A stretch of 64,000 nucleotides of DNA from Gadus chalcogrammus (GCF_026213295.1 NC_079414.1:3423312-3487311); one strand, 5' to 3'; positions 24,933 to 36,826 are shown, counted from the first letter of the stretch. Numbers and translations: made by a program. Notes: a model not told the origin generated them from the sequence alone.

Positions 24933-25145
24933 ATGGAAGGGGAGATTTGGAGTTACCTGGTCAGGGCTTGGTCAGCCTACAAATCCCAGGTGTGGAGACT
25001 GCGGGGAAACCGCACAGAGAGGACACTAAAGAGCCAATCTCTCATTAATCGAGTGGACTCATTGTTTTGTGAATGACCACAAAGATGCTCCCCAAGGCAG
25101 ATTGCTGCATGACATTCGCCACTTATTAAAATTGCAGGGTTGAGG
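24933..25145 (+). pseudogene. FB-family exon-like peptide, copy 1 (degraded)
   Basis: After a pyrimidine-rich stretch and a TTACAG acceptor-like site, the frame reads G-E-I-W-S-Y-L-V-R-A-W-S-A-Y-K-S-Q-V-W-R. A small deletion shifts the frame near L-K-S, after which E-W-T-H-style sequence continues in another frame. Two intact versions exist in FB2 (38455-38649 plus; 36632-36826 minus), each ending H-H-L-F-K-L-stop. Maintenance of the peptide in three copies while the flanks vary suggests it was the last exon of the family's own protein. I do not recognise the domain. Confidence 0.5.
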
Positions 25146-25388
25146 CAGTCTGCATTTTGGTCACTTGCATAACTCTCTCATGTGTTTTATCCAAACAACA
25201 TTTAAATTGAGTTGATGTAGATGGCTCTTTTGTTTTTCAGATTTCTTTCAGTGTTCAGTGCCTGTTTGTGAGAAATGCATTTTTTGAGGTTAAGCCTTTG
25301 TTTTTGTTTCATTTTAATATGCCTTTCATCAACAGTGGTTTGGGGTTTTAAAACTAAAATAAAAAGTGCCTAACTACTGGTGAACAAC

Positions 25389-26030
25389 GTTGCAGAACGT
25401 ATATGGTACAAGTTTGTGTTGATTGCATTGAAGAGGGATTAAGCAGTCATAAATTATATGGTAAGAGCCTGGTAATATCATGGAAACCAACAAGGCTTCC
25501 TTTTACAGTACAGTTGCAGCTTACTTACTGGGTAAATTGTTATGTGTACTTAGTAATGTTGCAGAACATTTATGATAGAAGTTTGTGTTGATTGCATGGA
25601 AAAGGGAATACCCAGTTACAAATGATATGGTAAGAGCCTGGTAATACCCTTGAAACCAACAAGGCTTCCTTTTACAGTACAGTTGCAGCTTACTTACTGG
25701 GTAAATTGTTATGTGTACTTAGTAACGTTGCAGAACATTTATGATAGAAGTTTGTGTTGATTGCATGGAAAAGGGAATAACCAGTTACAAATTACAGTAT
25801 ATGGTAAGAGCCTGGTAATACCATGGAAACAAACAAGGCTTCCTTTTACAGTACAGTTTCAGCTTACCTACTTGGTAAATTGTCATGTTTTACTTGGTAA
25901 CATTGCAGAAGATATATGGTACAAGTTCCAGTTAACTGCATGCACAATGGAATTATCTAATACAAAGGACATGGTAAGACCATGGTAAGAACATAATACC
26001 ATGGAAAAAAACAAGGCTTCATACCCAGTA
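25389..26030. repeat. 170-bp tandem repeat block of FB1
   Basis: About 3.7 copies of a 169-175-bp unit running from GTTGCAGAAC through GTTTGTGTTGATTGCATGG, TGGTAATACC and CTTCCTTTTACAGTACAG. The last phrase echoes the terminal CCTTCCTTTTACAGTCC, so the unit may have arisen by amplification of subterminal sequence. The same unit forms the blocks at 35625-36370 and 38905-39700. Confidence 0.9.
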
Positions 26031-26211
26031 TTTATGAAGATGTACCATGACGGTAGAGGAAAACTGTTCCTGCAGAGTTTGTTACCAGAGTCCGCGAACA
26101 TAGGCAAACGTTCTCAGCGAGCGTGTTTACTTTAAAAAATAAGATTTGAAAGATTTTTAACCAACGTTCTAAACTTTCGTATTAAACTGTAAACAAACGA
26201 TAAACAAACAA

Positions 26212-26433
26212 ATGGCGACAAGAAAGGCCATTGTATTAGCTGCAGCCTCCATGATAATTGACGAGTTTACAGAAGAAGGTCTAGAAGTTGTCGATCTCGT
26301 AGAAAGTATACTGCAGACAAAGAATTGGGACGATTCAAGAATAGAGGGCTACTTCACCGAAGTTATGCCCACTTAATGCGACGTCACCTTCAGATCACAT
26401 TTTAGGATGCACAAGACATCAGTTGAAGTAAGG
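26212..26433 (+). pseudogene. Harbinger transposase N-terminal exon remnant
   Basis: ATG at 26212 opens 54 codons ending in TAA at 26374: M-A-T-R-K-A-I-V-L-A-A-A, then acidic text with E-G-L-E-V-V-D-L-V and a Y-F-T-E-V-M-P-T end. Past the stop the same frame continues T-F-R-S-H-F-R-M-H-K, which matches the F-(R/K)-S-H-F-R-(M/L) motif found near the N terminus of PIF/Harbinger transposases. The catalytic DDE region is absent, lost to truncation or to the LINE insertion. Non-functional. Confidence 0.6.
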
Positions 26434-26594
26434 GTGTAGATAGGCTCTATGAAATGATTTATCTATTGCTTTATGTGTAGGAAATGAATTCATGTTAATC
26501 TCCATCTGGGAGCACATCTCTTACAGTCCGTGATCCTTGTCTGCTTGCGGAGAACTATCTCTGCTGACAGTTTGCCTATGTTCGTGAACGTTTG

Positions 26595-27428
26595 AAGACA
26601 TCTCCAAGACCAAGGAGCTGTATTGTGGGGGGAGGCAAACATCTTCCCCCCAACCTCTCTTTGAACCTCTGAGGCTGAATGGGCAGACAGTGGAGCAGGT
26701 AGAGGCCTTTAGATACCTGGGCACAGATTTGGACACCCACCTGTCCTTCTCCCAGCACACAGACTCTGTGTACAAAAAGGCACAGCAACGCCTGTTCCTG
26801 CTGAGGAAACTCAGGAGCTTTGATGTCAAACAGGACATTTTAACAGCTGTCTATAAATCACTCATAGAATCTGTACTCACGTTCAACATCACATCCTGGT
26901 TCACCCTCACCTCTGTCAAAAACAAATCAAAGCTTTCCCGGATCGTCAATCAAGGAAGCAAAATAACTGGCAAAACTCAAATTCAATTATCAGTACTCCA
27001 CAGCCAGGCAGTTAAAAGGAAAGCCCACCTCATTACACAGGATCCCACACATCCCCTTCACAAGTCCTTCCAACTTCTGCCATCAGGCCGCTGGTATAGA
27101 GTACCCCTATCTAAGAAAAACATACACAAAAACTCATTCATACCCATTGCCATAAACAGCTTAAATAAACAATGAACAATGGACTAAGGAACCCTGACGC
27201 ACTGTCACTTTACACTTTACACATATCCACAGCTTTTATTTAGTTAAGACAGTTTTTAATATTTATACTTGTTATAAGATCTATACACACTGTGTGTGCT
27301 CTCAGAGATCAATGTTGTATGAATGCCTATCAGTACATTTTAATGTTTTCATGTTTGTATGTCGAGCCACGGCAAAGATGATTTTCTGTTACGACAGACA
27401 ATAAAGTTTTCTGAATCTGAATCTGAAT
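26595..27428 (+). mobile_element. 5'-truncated L2-like LINE with RT C-terminal remnant
   Basis: The frame runs from about 26596 to 27174 without a stop and encodes the C-terminal part of an L2-like reverse transcriptase: L-N-G-Q-T-V-E-Q-V-E-A-F-R-Y-L-G (conserved thumb-region start), then K-K-A-Q-Q-R-L-F-L-L-R-K-L and L-P-S-G-R-W-Y-R near the end. The 3' untranslated region ends in TTTTCTGAATCTGAATCTGAATC, the short tandem tail typical of these LINEs. Endonuclease and catalytic RT motifs are missing, as in a 5'-truncated copy. The clean frame suggests a fairly recent insertion, the youngest layer of this nest. Confidence 0.8.
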
Positions 27429-28014
27429 CGGCACGCTTAACACAACATGTTTCAAATAGTTTGCGAGCGTTTGCCTATGTTTGCGACTTTGATCGCACCG
27501 GTAAGTAATACGGTAAGTATTGCTGTAATATTTCAACTCAAATAAAAACAATTCCGTAGTTTCTGAGCTAAAACGAATAAACCTTTTATAAATGGGTGTA
27601 GCTATGAACAATAACTATGCAAGAAGAAGTTATTTATTGGAAAGTACTATGTTAATTTCTAGATAGTACATAATTAAACTTGGGCTGTTACCAACATAAA
27701 CCTTGGATAACTACAATTGTAACTTGAATTGATGGGTAAAAGAAGAGCTGTTTCTAAGAATTGGTTGCCTACTTTCCTAGGAAGAACACAATTATAACTG
27801 AGTTATTACCAACCTTACACAGATACAACCACACGGTACTTAGTTGAGTTGATGGGTGATAGTGGAGTTTTTTTTTAGTACTTCAGCTGTAGTTCCTCTG
27901 TATTTACTTTCTTACCAGTGGTAATTACCCAATAATATATATGATTTACCATATATTTACCAGGTAAATACCTAGTAATTAGGGGACTGTAAAAGGAAGG
28001 GTTACCGGAAATCG

Positions 28015-29200
28015 TGCTGACAAGGACTTAATTCTCCCCGGCCATGAGGCCAGGATTATTTATGTTCTATATTTTCTATATATATGTGCAATAAGTTCTT
28101 TGTATCGTAACAGTAGATACAGATACAGTGTCCGAGACTATTTCCCCTCAGGACACTAAAGTCTTCTTTCTTATCTCTGGAGAATTCAGCTAGGATACCA
28201 AAAACAATCTGAGGCAGAGCGTATCTTCGTGTAATCCTCCCCTCTGAAGGAGGGGGCTGGGTTCAGCAGTCATCAGCCCCTCCACAGTGCAGCCTGGCCG
28301 CTGTTTAAACAGATTATGGTTGATGTGTGAGCAGGAGCCTCCAGGGTTTTGACAAAAGCACCACTTTTGGCTGGGACCGCTGTAGTGTCTTTCACATATT
28401 GGTCACCCTAACTCTTCAAACCATTCCAACGCATCCTTTTACGCTTGCCCGGATTGGTCAATAATATCACAAGGTTGGTTGCTGTTTCGCTCTGGGACGC
28501 ACCTCAACCAACTATGACTGAGGTCCTTAAAGGAACAGCACATCATCAGAGGGACTGGACGTCCTTAAAGGAACAGCACATCACAGGGACTCGAAGTCCT
28601 TAAAGGAACATGGAGGTCCAGGAACAGCACGTCACAGGAACTAGGTTGGGCCTTTTAGAAATGGCTGTGGGCAACAGCAGCACATAAGTAATTTGGATTT
28701 TGTCTGGCCTTTATAGTGTTCTCTTGTATTCAATAAATGATATTTCAGGAAGGTCCTTTGCATGATCTAAGGTAATGGTAGATGAGGATTTGAGACATCG
28801 TACATCAAGTACCGAAACGCAAACCAGTGTTTGAGACGTTTAGAATTTCCACTCAAGGGTCAACTCAATCTGTTCAGAAGTAGACGTAGAGACTTGCAGA
28901 AAATGCAAATTTAACCTCACAAAAAGCAAACTTTATTCTCAAAATAATCTCAAGGTTTTCATTCAGTGACCCTAGAGCACTCTGTACCCACCATAATTTG
29001 CTTGGATGGGTGAAAAACATATCACCACAGTAAAGGTCCTCTAAGGAGGAAGAGTGAAGATATCTGCCCTATAATCTCTTCTGTGGGTGAGCAGGGGTTT
29101 GGGTCCAAGGTGGATTCACTCCATGGCCATGAGGTGGACTCCAGCAGCAGTGCCCATCCAATCAGGGCTCCACCACTAACCACCATACATCATCTAGCGA
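28015..29200. other. unique non-coding DNA
   Basis: No repeat family recognised apart from a small tandem at about 28520-28640, in which CCTTAAAGGAACAGCACATCA recurs roughly every 45-55 bases (three copies). No plausible exon. Confidence 0.5.
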
Positions 29201-29204
29201 TAAG

Positions 29205-29580
29205 GAGGGGGGGGGGGGGGAGACAGCGATAGATAGGGAGATAGAGATAGTAACAGAGAGTGAGCGAGAAAGAGAGAGAGGGGGGAGATGGAGCAACCAA
29301 AGGACAGAGGACACAGACATTAACGAGAGAAAGAGCGGTCAAGAGAAGGTTATGAGGGAATGTTTGTGAGAAAGAGAGAGAGAGACACTTAGAGAAAGAG
29401 CCTACAAGAGAGAGATGCAGCATGCGAAAGAGAGACAGTGTGAAAGGGGAGGGAGCGAGATGAAGAGAGGGAGAGAGAAAGACAGAGCGAGTGTGTGAGA
29501 GAGAGAGCGTGAGCGATAGAGAGGGTGGAGCGAGAGAGAGAGTGTGGAGCGAGAGAGAGAGAGAGAGAGAGAGAGTGAAA
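29205..29580. repeat. purine-rich (GA)n tract
   Basis: About 375 bases, almost all purine on the plus strand, with GAGAGA runs and a G14 tract near 29207. A mirror-type purine tract of this length can adopt triplex structure. Confidence 0.9.
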
Positions 29581-30767
29581 GAGGTCAGTTTATGGCTGTC
29601 TTCTTTTTATTCCTGGGGCTGGTGTCTAAAAGGATTGCGGTGGTTGAGAAAAAAGAGGAGAAAATAAAAGTGGGTGAGACAGAGGAGTGGATGAGATTTA
29701 TACCCATGTAAATAGGAGCCAGGCCTCTTGGCCCACAGGCAAATGCTTCAGGTGGGGGGGAGGGAGGGAGAGGGGCATGTTGGAGGGGGGACAGGGAAAG
29801 GGTGAGTCAATTTACAAGATCCTGCTCCTGCTCTCCCAGCAGAAGTCCTCATTAATGAAACAATGTCTTCAAACACTGCTTCTAATCAGATTCTCACAAT
29901 AAATGATCCGTTACTTTTAAAACAAAACCACAATGCACCTTTCCAAATAGGAACCCAACCTAGGCCCGGAGGAAAGGCAATTATAGTCACATGGAAGAAC
30001 ATCCATTAGCAGTAAAACACACACACACACACATACACACACACAGACATAAACATTCAGACGACACTCTCACATTACCCCCCCCCCCCCCCCCCGTGTC
30101 ACTCTGACACGTACACACACAGACATACGCAAACACACACACGTGTTCTGTCAGCGTTAACAGAGCAGAAAGACCCCCCCCCCCCCCCCCCCCCCCCTCT
30201 GCTCCTGTGAGATTGAATCCCAGTGTAGTTGGAAAGAGGATTATCGCGATCATCATTAATAAGCAGAATGCCGGCAGCTCTAAGCCCTCCTCTATCTAAT
30301 AAATCCTTCCTGATCCACATGGGAGCATAATATATACAAGCAGGAAGGCCAGCAGCCTCTTCCTGAGTTAATTAGACGGGGACGCAGGGCAGCTCAAATG
30401 AAGACACATAATAACGTCATCTGCTAAAATTCACATCTTCTCCATGCTTGGACTATTCAGGTTAATTGATTAGTGGAGTTTGTTGCGCTACCTTGGATTG
30501 TATGTAGTGTGTGTAGTGTAGTGCATGTGTGTGTGTGTGTGTTTGTGTGTGTTTGTGTGTGTGTTTCTGTGTGAAAATAGGCTCACCAGGAATAGCCTTA
30601 GTCAGGGATTATTAAGAGAGGAAATGTTCAGCAAAAGATTACAAAAAATAAATTCCTCTATTATCCCTGACCTAGATATAGTTTTCCATAATGGCTTTGC
30701 TCTGTAGCTTAAACAACTTTCATGTGAACTTTAAAGGATTCCCTCATTCCGTCTCTGGGCTGAACCT
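29581..30767. other. unique non-coding DNA with two poly-C runs
   Basis: It holds C18 at 30078-30095 and C24 at 30174-30197, both capable of forming i-motif/G-quadruplex structures, within CA-rich surroundings. The part at 30235-30330 is complex and AT/GC-mixed, with ATCATTAATAAG and TAATAAATCC words, possibly conserved non-coding DNA. A short GT run lies at 30523-30562. Confidence 0.5.
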
Positions 30768-30971
30768 TCAGGTGGAGCTCGGAGGATGCAGAGCAGCTTG
30801 TAGTTCTTCTCTGAGCAGTTCAACTGCGTGGTGCTGGTTCTGATGGTCACATGGCCCTGACTGACACGTGTATGAGACCTTGTTACTCCCTGTCTTCATG
30901 CAGATCTCCTTCCTCTCTGCTGCGCCTCTGATGCAGAGGCCTTTGTTCCCAGCTCTGTTTCCCTGACGCAA
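30768..30971 (-). other. Cys-containing frame, weak exon candidate
   Basis: 67 codons open on the minus strand with regularly placed cysteines (G-L-C-I-R-G, E-I-C-M-K-T-G, Y-T-C-Q-S-G-P-C). An acceptor-like TTTCTCAG lies just upstream on that strand. I recognise no domain, and codon-level constraint cannot be judged from one sequence. It may be a chance frame. Confidence 0.15.
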
Positions 30972-31083
30972 AAGCTCCTGAGAAATTGCTGATTTAGTAA
31001 TGGAAAGAAACAGAGGTTCACAAAGAAAGGGGTGTGAGTTTAGTGTATGTGTGAGTGTGTGTGCGTGTATATGTGCATGCGTG

Positions 31084-31122
<39 letters not shown>

Positions 31123-31147
31123 CATACAGTTCCCTGAGCAGACAGGA

Positions 31148-31375
31148 CAGTACTATCCTATAGGCCCTGTATACAGGACAGTTAAGACCACCGGGCAGAG
31201 CAGACAGTACTGTCCTATAAACTGTGTATACAGGACAGTTCAGACCTCCGGGCAGAGCATTCAGTACTGTCCTATAGACTCTGTATACAGGACAGTTAAG
31301 ACCTCCGGGAAGAGCAGAAAGTACTGTCCTATAGACCCTGTATGTAGAACAGTACTGTCCAATAGACTGTCTAGT
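31148..31375. repeat. 57-bp minisatellite
   Basis: Four starts of CAGTACTGTCCTATAGAC-type sequence at 31148, 31205, 31262 and 31319. Because 57 is a multiple of three, frames stay open on both strands and produce a false 19-residue protein repeat. The right flank (31330-31450) is repeated in inverted orientation at 32284-32420. Confidence 0.9.
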
Positions 31376-31512
31376 GTTTTTGGAGATTTTTTCCAGAGTT
31401 GTTGCCATCTTTAGATATTTTCAGAGAAGAATTCTCTGCCTTTCACACATGAACTGTCACATGCCAGCTGGACATTCTATTGGTGAACGCAAATGTCCAG
31501 AACCACCCCTCC

Positions 31513-31633
31513 GGGGTTTACCCAGAGTTTACCCGGAGTATACTCTGAGTTTACCCTGAGTTTACCCTGAATTTACCCAGAGTTTACCAGGCGTTTACCC
31601 AGAGTTTACCAGGAGTTTACCCAGATTTTACCC
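31513..31633. repeat. 14-bp minisatellite
   Basis: About eight variants of GAGTTTACCCAGAG in tandem, with CCAGG and CCTGA alternatives. Confidence 0.9.
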
Positions 31634-31812
31634 GTCAGCAAGTGTTGCTGACGTGTTTCTGACTAACTGACTTTCTAAGATAACACATTTTTTTGTTATC
31701 TTAGAATTTATCACAGCTTCCTTCAGCTTTAGTTCAATTCAATTTGATATTATTATATTATGTCATAGATCATATTATTTCATATTAAATTATGTTGAAA
31801 TATCGTATTATA

Positions 31813-32672
31813 CCGTATTGGTCCGAATATAAGACGACCCTGATTATAAGACGACCCCCCGTTTTTCAACACAAACATTTAGAAAAAAAGATTTGCAGAC
31901 CAGATTTGCAGAACAAAGAACTTCATTTTAAATATATTAAAAACACAGTGTATTAAACACTTGTTATATTAATGACAATAATAATAATGCCAATAAAGGC
32001 CACGGCACTTTCAAGGCAAAATATGTATAATATGATTCAAAATTAATATCAAGCAATAATCAAGCAACATTGTGAACATTTTTAAATAACAGAGAAAATA
32101 CACTTAAACTAAATTCACCAAACTTCTCCTCCGATGTCTCTCTATCCCTCCCTCACACACGTCCTCTGCCCCGCTGTGTTCGGTCTCGCTGTCATCGCGC
32201 GTTTTCTCTGACGTGTTCAAAAACTCTCCGGTCAACCTCACTGAAACGACCACTTTGAGGACCACGGTAGGATTTGCGCTGACTGTTGTGAAAAGGCAGA
32301 GAATTCTTCTCTGAAAATATCTAAAGATGGCAACAACTCTGGACAAAATCTCCAAAAACACTAGACAGTCTATTGGACAGTAATGTTCTACATACAGGGT
32401 CTATAGGACAACACTTTTGAGCCACTTGTCTCTAAATGGTCAGCCTGTCTTTAAACACCGGTAACGGTCTGGTTGTTAAGGACGCTGGACTACTTCTGCC
32501 CGGAACCAATTTCTGGCGCCACCTGCGGCCGCGAATGTGTATTGACATTTAAAGGGAGAGGCGAAGAAGGGAAACTTCGTTCTGAATACTAGACCCCGAA
32601 TATAAGACGACCCGACTTTTTCGGACCTATTTCGAGGGGAAAAAAGGCCGTCTTATATTTGGACCAATACGG
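31813..32672. mobile_element. 860-bp TIR element with TA target
   Basis: Inverted ends CCGTATTGGTCCGAATATAA and CCGTATTGGTCCAAATATAA, followed on both sides by AGACG-type sequence; a TA dinucleotide lies directly outside each end. A second ATATAAGACGACCC copy sits just inside the right end, near 32600. It contains, at 32284-32420, an inverted copy of DNA found outside it at 31330-31450. No transposase frame. A TA target suggests a Tc1/mariner-related or other TA-inserting class. Confidence 0.75.
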
Positions 32673-32674
32673 TA

Positions 32675-32926
32675 TATATTATATTATATTATATTATATT
32701 ATGTTTGATCATATTATATTGTTTTATTATTTTTTATTATGTTACAATGTATCATATTAAAGTATATAATATGTTATTATATTATAGTCTATTATATTAG
32801 TTACATTAGAATATACTATAATATATGATGTAACTTATTATGTCATGTTAAATTATATCAAACTATATAATGTTACATTTTATAATATAATATGATGTGT
32901 TAGTATATGATATGATGTAACATCAT
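32675..32926. repeat. AT-rich low-complexity tract
   Basis: TATTA/ATATT repeats with AATGTAACATTAT-like words. A matching tract resumes at 33415-33540, so the hAT MITE at 32935 split one block. Confidence 0.85.
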
Positions 32927-32934
32927 ATTTTATT

Positions 32935-33405
32935 TAGTGCTGTCAAGCAATTAAAATATTTAATCGCGATTAATCACATCAATGCCATAGTTAACTCACG
33001 ATTAATCGTGATTCCTCACGATTAATCCGAATTTTTTTTATATGCCAAATATCCCTTGATTTCTTTGTCCCATTTTTTGCTAATTTTAATGCTCTTATCA
33101 ACATGGAGAAGTGCATCGGCTTGCCTTGTGCAAATGTTTTTCTATTCATAACCACATTGGCATATAGGTACTGATCAAAACAGGACGATGCAAAAAAAAA
33201 GCCTATAGTGCAATTAAACGATGAACATACAAACATACTGCCTTTAACATAGCAGTCAGGCTACTGCTTCTTTGTTTTGAGCCAAAGATTTTTTTTTTTT
33301 CTTTTTAATAAATACAATTGCGTTAATCGCGCGATGAAAAAATGAACGCTGTTAAAATTGGTTTGCGTTAACGCCGTTAATAACGCATTTTAACTGACAG
33401 CACTC
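32935..33405. mobile_element. hAT MITE, second member
   Basis: Same family as 23481-23934 but inverted: left end TAGTGCTGTCAAGCAATTAA, right end ...AACTGACAGCACTC. Exact duplication ATTTTATT at 32927-32934 and 33406-33413. Internal words TTTTTGCATCGTCCTGTTTTG and GGCTCAAAACAAAGAAGCAG (minus strand) match the first member. Confidence 0.92.
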
Positions 33406-33701
33406 ATTTTATTTGAATATGTCATGTAACATTATATTAAACTATATAATGTAACATTATTATATGATATGATGTAACATTATTATATGATATGATGTAA
33501 CATTATATAATATTTTATTGTGTCATGCTACATTATATTGGATCTTTGTCAGTATGGCCCTTCTCTCTCCATTGTTGTTGGACAGGTATCTTTTTTGTTG
33601 TATTGAGTATTGTTTTTGTTGATGCTTATATCATTTTAATTTAACTACTTATAATTCAGATTTATGTTTGTTGATTTGGCCTTGGCTACCCTCTAATACC
33701 T

Positions 33702-33703
33702 CA

Positions 33704-33754
<51 letters not shown>

Positions 33755-33770
33755 CCACACACACAAACAC
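33702..33770. repeat. (CA)n microsatellite
   Basis: About 25 CA units followed by CACG/CACCC variants. Confidence 0.93.
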
Positions 33771-33901
33771 ACAGACATACGCGTATCTATCAGATACATA
33801 GAATTTATTAAAATTATTCCATATTTTGCCTCAGTTGGTCAAGTTCTGATTGACATGTACATACATACACACCTGGCAAAGGCTTTTATGCCTCTGGTAC
33901 T

Positions 33902-34882
<981 letters not shown>

Positions 34883-34934
34883 CCATGTTGGGTAACCCTT
34901 CCTTTTACAGTCCCCTAATTACTAGGTATTTACC

Positions 34935-35212
34935 CGGTACATGCATGGTAAATTATAGTGTATTACTGGGTAATTACCACTGGTAATAAGAAGGTAAAAA
35001 CAGAGGTAGTTACCCGGTAAATCATAGTGTATTACTGGGTAATTACCACTGGTAATAAGAAGGTAAATACAGAGGTAGTTACCCGGTAAATACATGGTAA
35101 ATCATAGTGTATTACTGGGTAATTACCACTCGTAATAAGAAGGTAAATACAGAGGAATTATCCGGTAAATTATAGTGTATTACTGTGTAATTACCACTGG
35201 TAATAAGAAGCG
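34935..35212. repeat. FB2 left subterminal tandem (about 70 bp x 4)
   Basis: Units contain TATTACTGGGTAATTACC, ACTGGTAATAAGAAGG and CAGAGG. One unit has ACTCGTAATAAG instead. The mirrored unit at the matching place on the right arm (about 40150) has the same change. FB1 carries a single unit here. Confidence 0.9.
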
Positions 35213-35624
35213 GAGGAATTACAGCTGATGTACCAAGTAAAACCTCCACTATTACCCATCAACTCAACTAAGTAGCGTGTAGTTGCAAACTGTTTTAGAT
35301 TGGTAATAACTCCGATATTGTGTACTTCCTAGGAAATTAGGCAACCAATTCTTAGAAAAACCTATTATCCAAGGTTTATGCTGGTAACAGCCCAAATGTA
35401 ATGATGTACTATCTAGAAATTAGCATAGTACTTTCCAATAAAATACTTTTTCTTAGTTATTATTCATAGCTACACCCATTTAGAAAGGGTTTATTCAATT
35501 TACCACTATGGAATTACTTACCTGGTAACAACCTCTGCAGGAAGTTTTCCTCTAGTGTCATGGTAAATCTTCTTAAATACTGGGTACGAAGCCGTTTCTT
35601 TCCATGGTATTACCAGGTTCTTAC

Positions 35625-36370
35625 CATATCATTTATAATAGATACATTCCATTGTCCATGCAGTCAACACAAACTTGTACCATGTACGTTCTGCGACGTT
35701 ACCAAGTAAAACACGACAATTTACCCAGTAATTAAGCTGAAACTGTACTGTAAAAGGAAGCCTCGTTTGTTTCCATGGTATTACCAGGTTCTTACCATAT
35801 AATTTGTAATACATTATTCCCTTTTCCATGCAGTCAACACAAACTTGTACCATGTACGTTCTGCGACGTTACCAAGTAAAACACACCAATTTACCCAGTA
35901 ATTAAGCTGAAACTGTACTGTAAAAGGAAGCCTCGTTTGTTTCCATGGTATTACCAGGTTCTTACCATATTATTTGTAATACATTATTCCCTTTTCCATG
36001 CAGTCAACACAAACTTGTACCATGTACGTTCTGCGACGTTACCAAGTAAAACACACCAATTTACCCAGTAATTGAGCTGAAACTGTACTGTAAAAGGAAG
36101 CCTCGTTTGTTTCCATGGTATTACCAGGTTCTTACCATATAATTTGTAATACATTATTCCCTTTTCCATGCAGTCAACACAAACTTGTACCATGTACGTT
36201 CTGCGACGTTACCAAGTAAAACACGACAATTTACCCAGTAATTAAGCTGAAACTGTACTGTAAAAGGAAGCCTCGTTTGTTTCCATGGTATTACCAGGCT
36301 CTTACCATATAAGTTGTAACTGGTTATTCCCTTTTCCATGCAATCAACACAAACCATATATGTTCTGCAA
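35625..36370. repeat. FB2 left 170-bp tandem block
   Basis: Minus-strand version of the unit at 38905-39700, about 4.4 copies. One unit at the inner edge lacks six bases (GTACAA), exactly as on the right arm. The unit holds an open frame on the minus strand (Y-K-L-Y-G-K-N-L-V-I-P-W-K-Q) recurring because 170-bp copies each restart it; this is probably a by-product. Confidence 0.9.
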
Positions 36371-36631
36371 CATCGTTCACCAGTAGTTAAGCACTTTAAT
36401 TGTTATTATAAAACCCCAAACCACTGTTGATGAAAGACATTAAAATTAAACAAAATCAAGGGCTTATCTTTCAAACAAATGCATATCTCACAAACAGGCA
36501 CTGAACACTGAAGAAATAGGCCAAAAAAAAGAGCCGTCCACATCAACTCAATTTAGATGTTACTGATGGTGTTTTCATAAAACACATGACAGTGTTATGG
36601 CAAGTGACCACAAGGAAGACTGCTTCAACCT

Positions 36632-36826
36632 CTACAATTTGAATAAGTGGTGAATGCCATACAGCAGTCTGCCTATGGGAGCATCTTTGTGGTCATTCGC
36701 AAACCAATGAGTCCACTCGATGAATGAGAGATGACTCTTTAGTGTCTTCTCTGTGAGGTATCCCTGCAGTCTCCAGATATGGGATTTGAAGGCTGACCAA
36801 GACCTGACCAGGTACCTCCAAATCAC
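36632..36826 (-). pseudogene. FB-family exon-like peptide, copy 2
   Basis: The minus-strand frame reads I-W-R-Y-L-V-R-S-W-S-A-F-K-S-H-I-W-R, then L-T-E-K-T-L-K-S-H-L-S-F-I-E-W-T-H-W-F, and ends L-L-Y-G-I-H-H-L-F-K-L-stop. It is Trp- and aromatic-rich, without Cys/His clusters, and does not look like a zinc finger. It is preceded on that strand by CTTCTGATTCTTGAAG, an acceptor-like pyrimidine stretch plus AG. Compared with the mirror copy it differs by only a few residues. Function unknown; probably the C-terminal exon of the lost autonomous element's protein. Confidence 0.5.

Larger units (their letters stand above)
26088..27489 (+). mobile_element. Harbinger-like element nested in FB1
   Basis: Left end AGTCCGCGAACATAGGCAAA; the inverted right end is AGTCGCAAACATAGGCAAAC. 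Another inward-facing copy, TTTGCCTATGTTCGTGAACG, lies at 26571. The interior holds the start of a Harbinger-type transposase (26212-26433) and an L2-like LINE (26595-27428). In FB2 the corresponding place (GTTACCAGGTAAGTA, about 39750) is uninterrupted. The exact 3-bp duplication could not be fixed. Confidence 0.65.
23395..28006. mobile_element. foldback transposon FB1 (4.6 kb)
   Basis: The ends are inverted copies of GGTAACCCTTCCTTTTACAG and continue as long inverted arms (23395-24450 and roughly 27470-28006 plus 25990-26087). Flanks are GGAAATCT (23387-23394) and GGAAATCG (28007-28014), an 8-bp duplication with one change. Compared with FB2 (34891-40401) its left arm is short and lacks the 170-bp tandem block, the centre is reduced, and a Harbinger element with an L2-like LINE inside interrupts the right arm. 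A hAT MITE sits in the left arm. It keeps one degraded copy of the exon-like peptide (24933-25145). The 8-bp duplication fits hAT or Zisupton-type transposition; I cannot decide between them. Confidence 0.85.

Noticed and set aside
31040..31414. Frames of about 120 codons on both strands with a 19-residue repeat
   Set aside because: The 57-bp tandem unit is a multiple of three and free of stops on both strands, so open frames are automatic. No start context or domain.
35629..36357. Repeated 67-74-codon frames (core Y-K-L-Y-G-K-N-L-V) in the FB tandem blocks, also at 38923-39466
   Set aside because: Each 170-bp unit restarts the same frame. 170 is not a multiple of three, so the units do not join into a protein. 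Most likely a by-product of the repeat.
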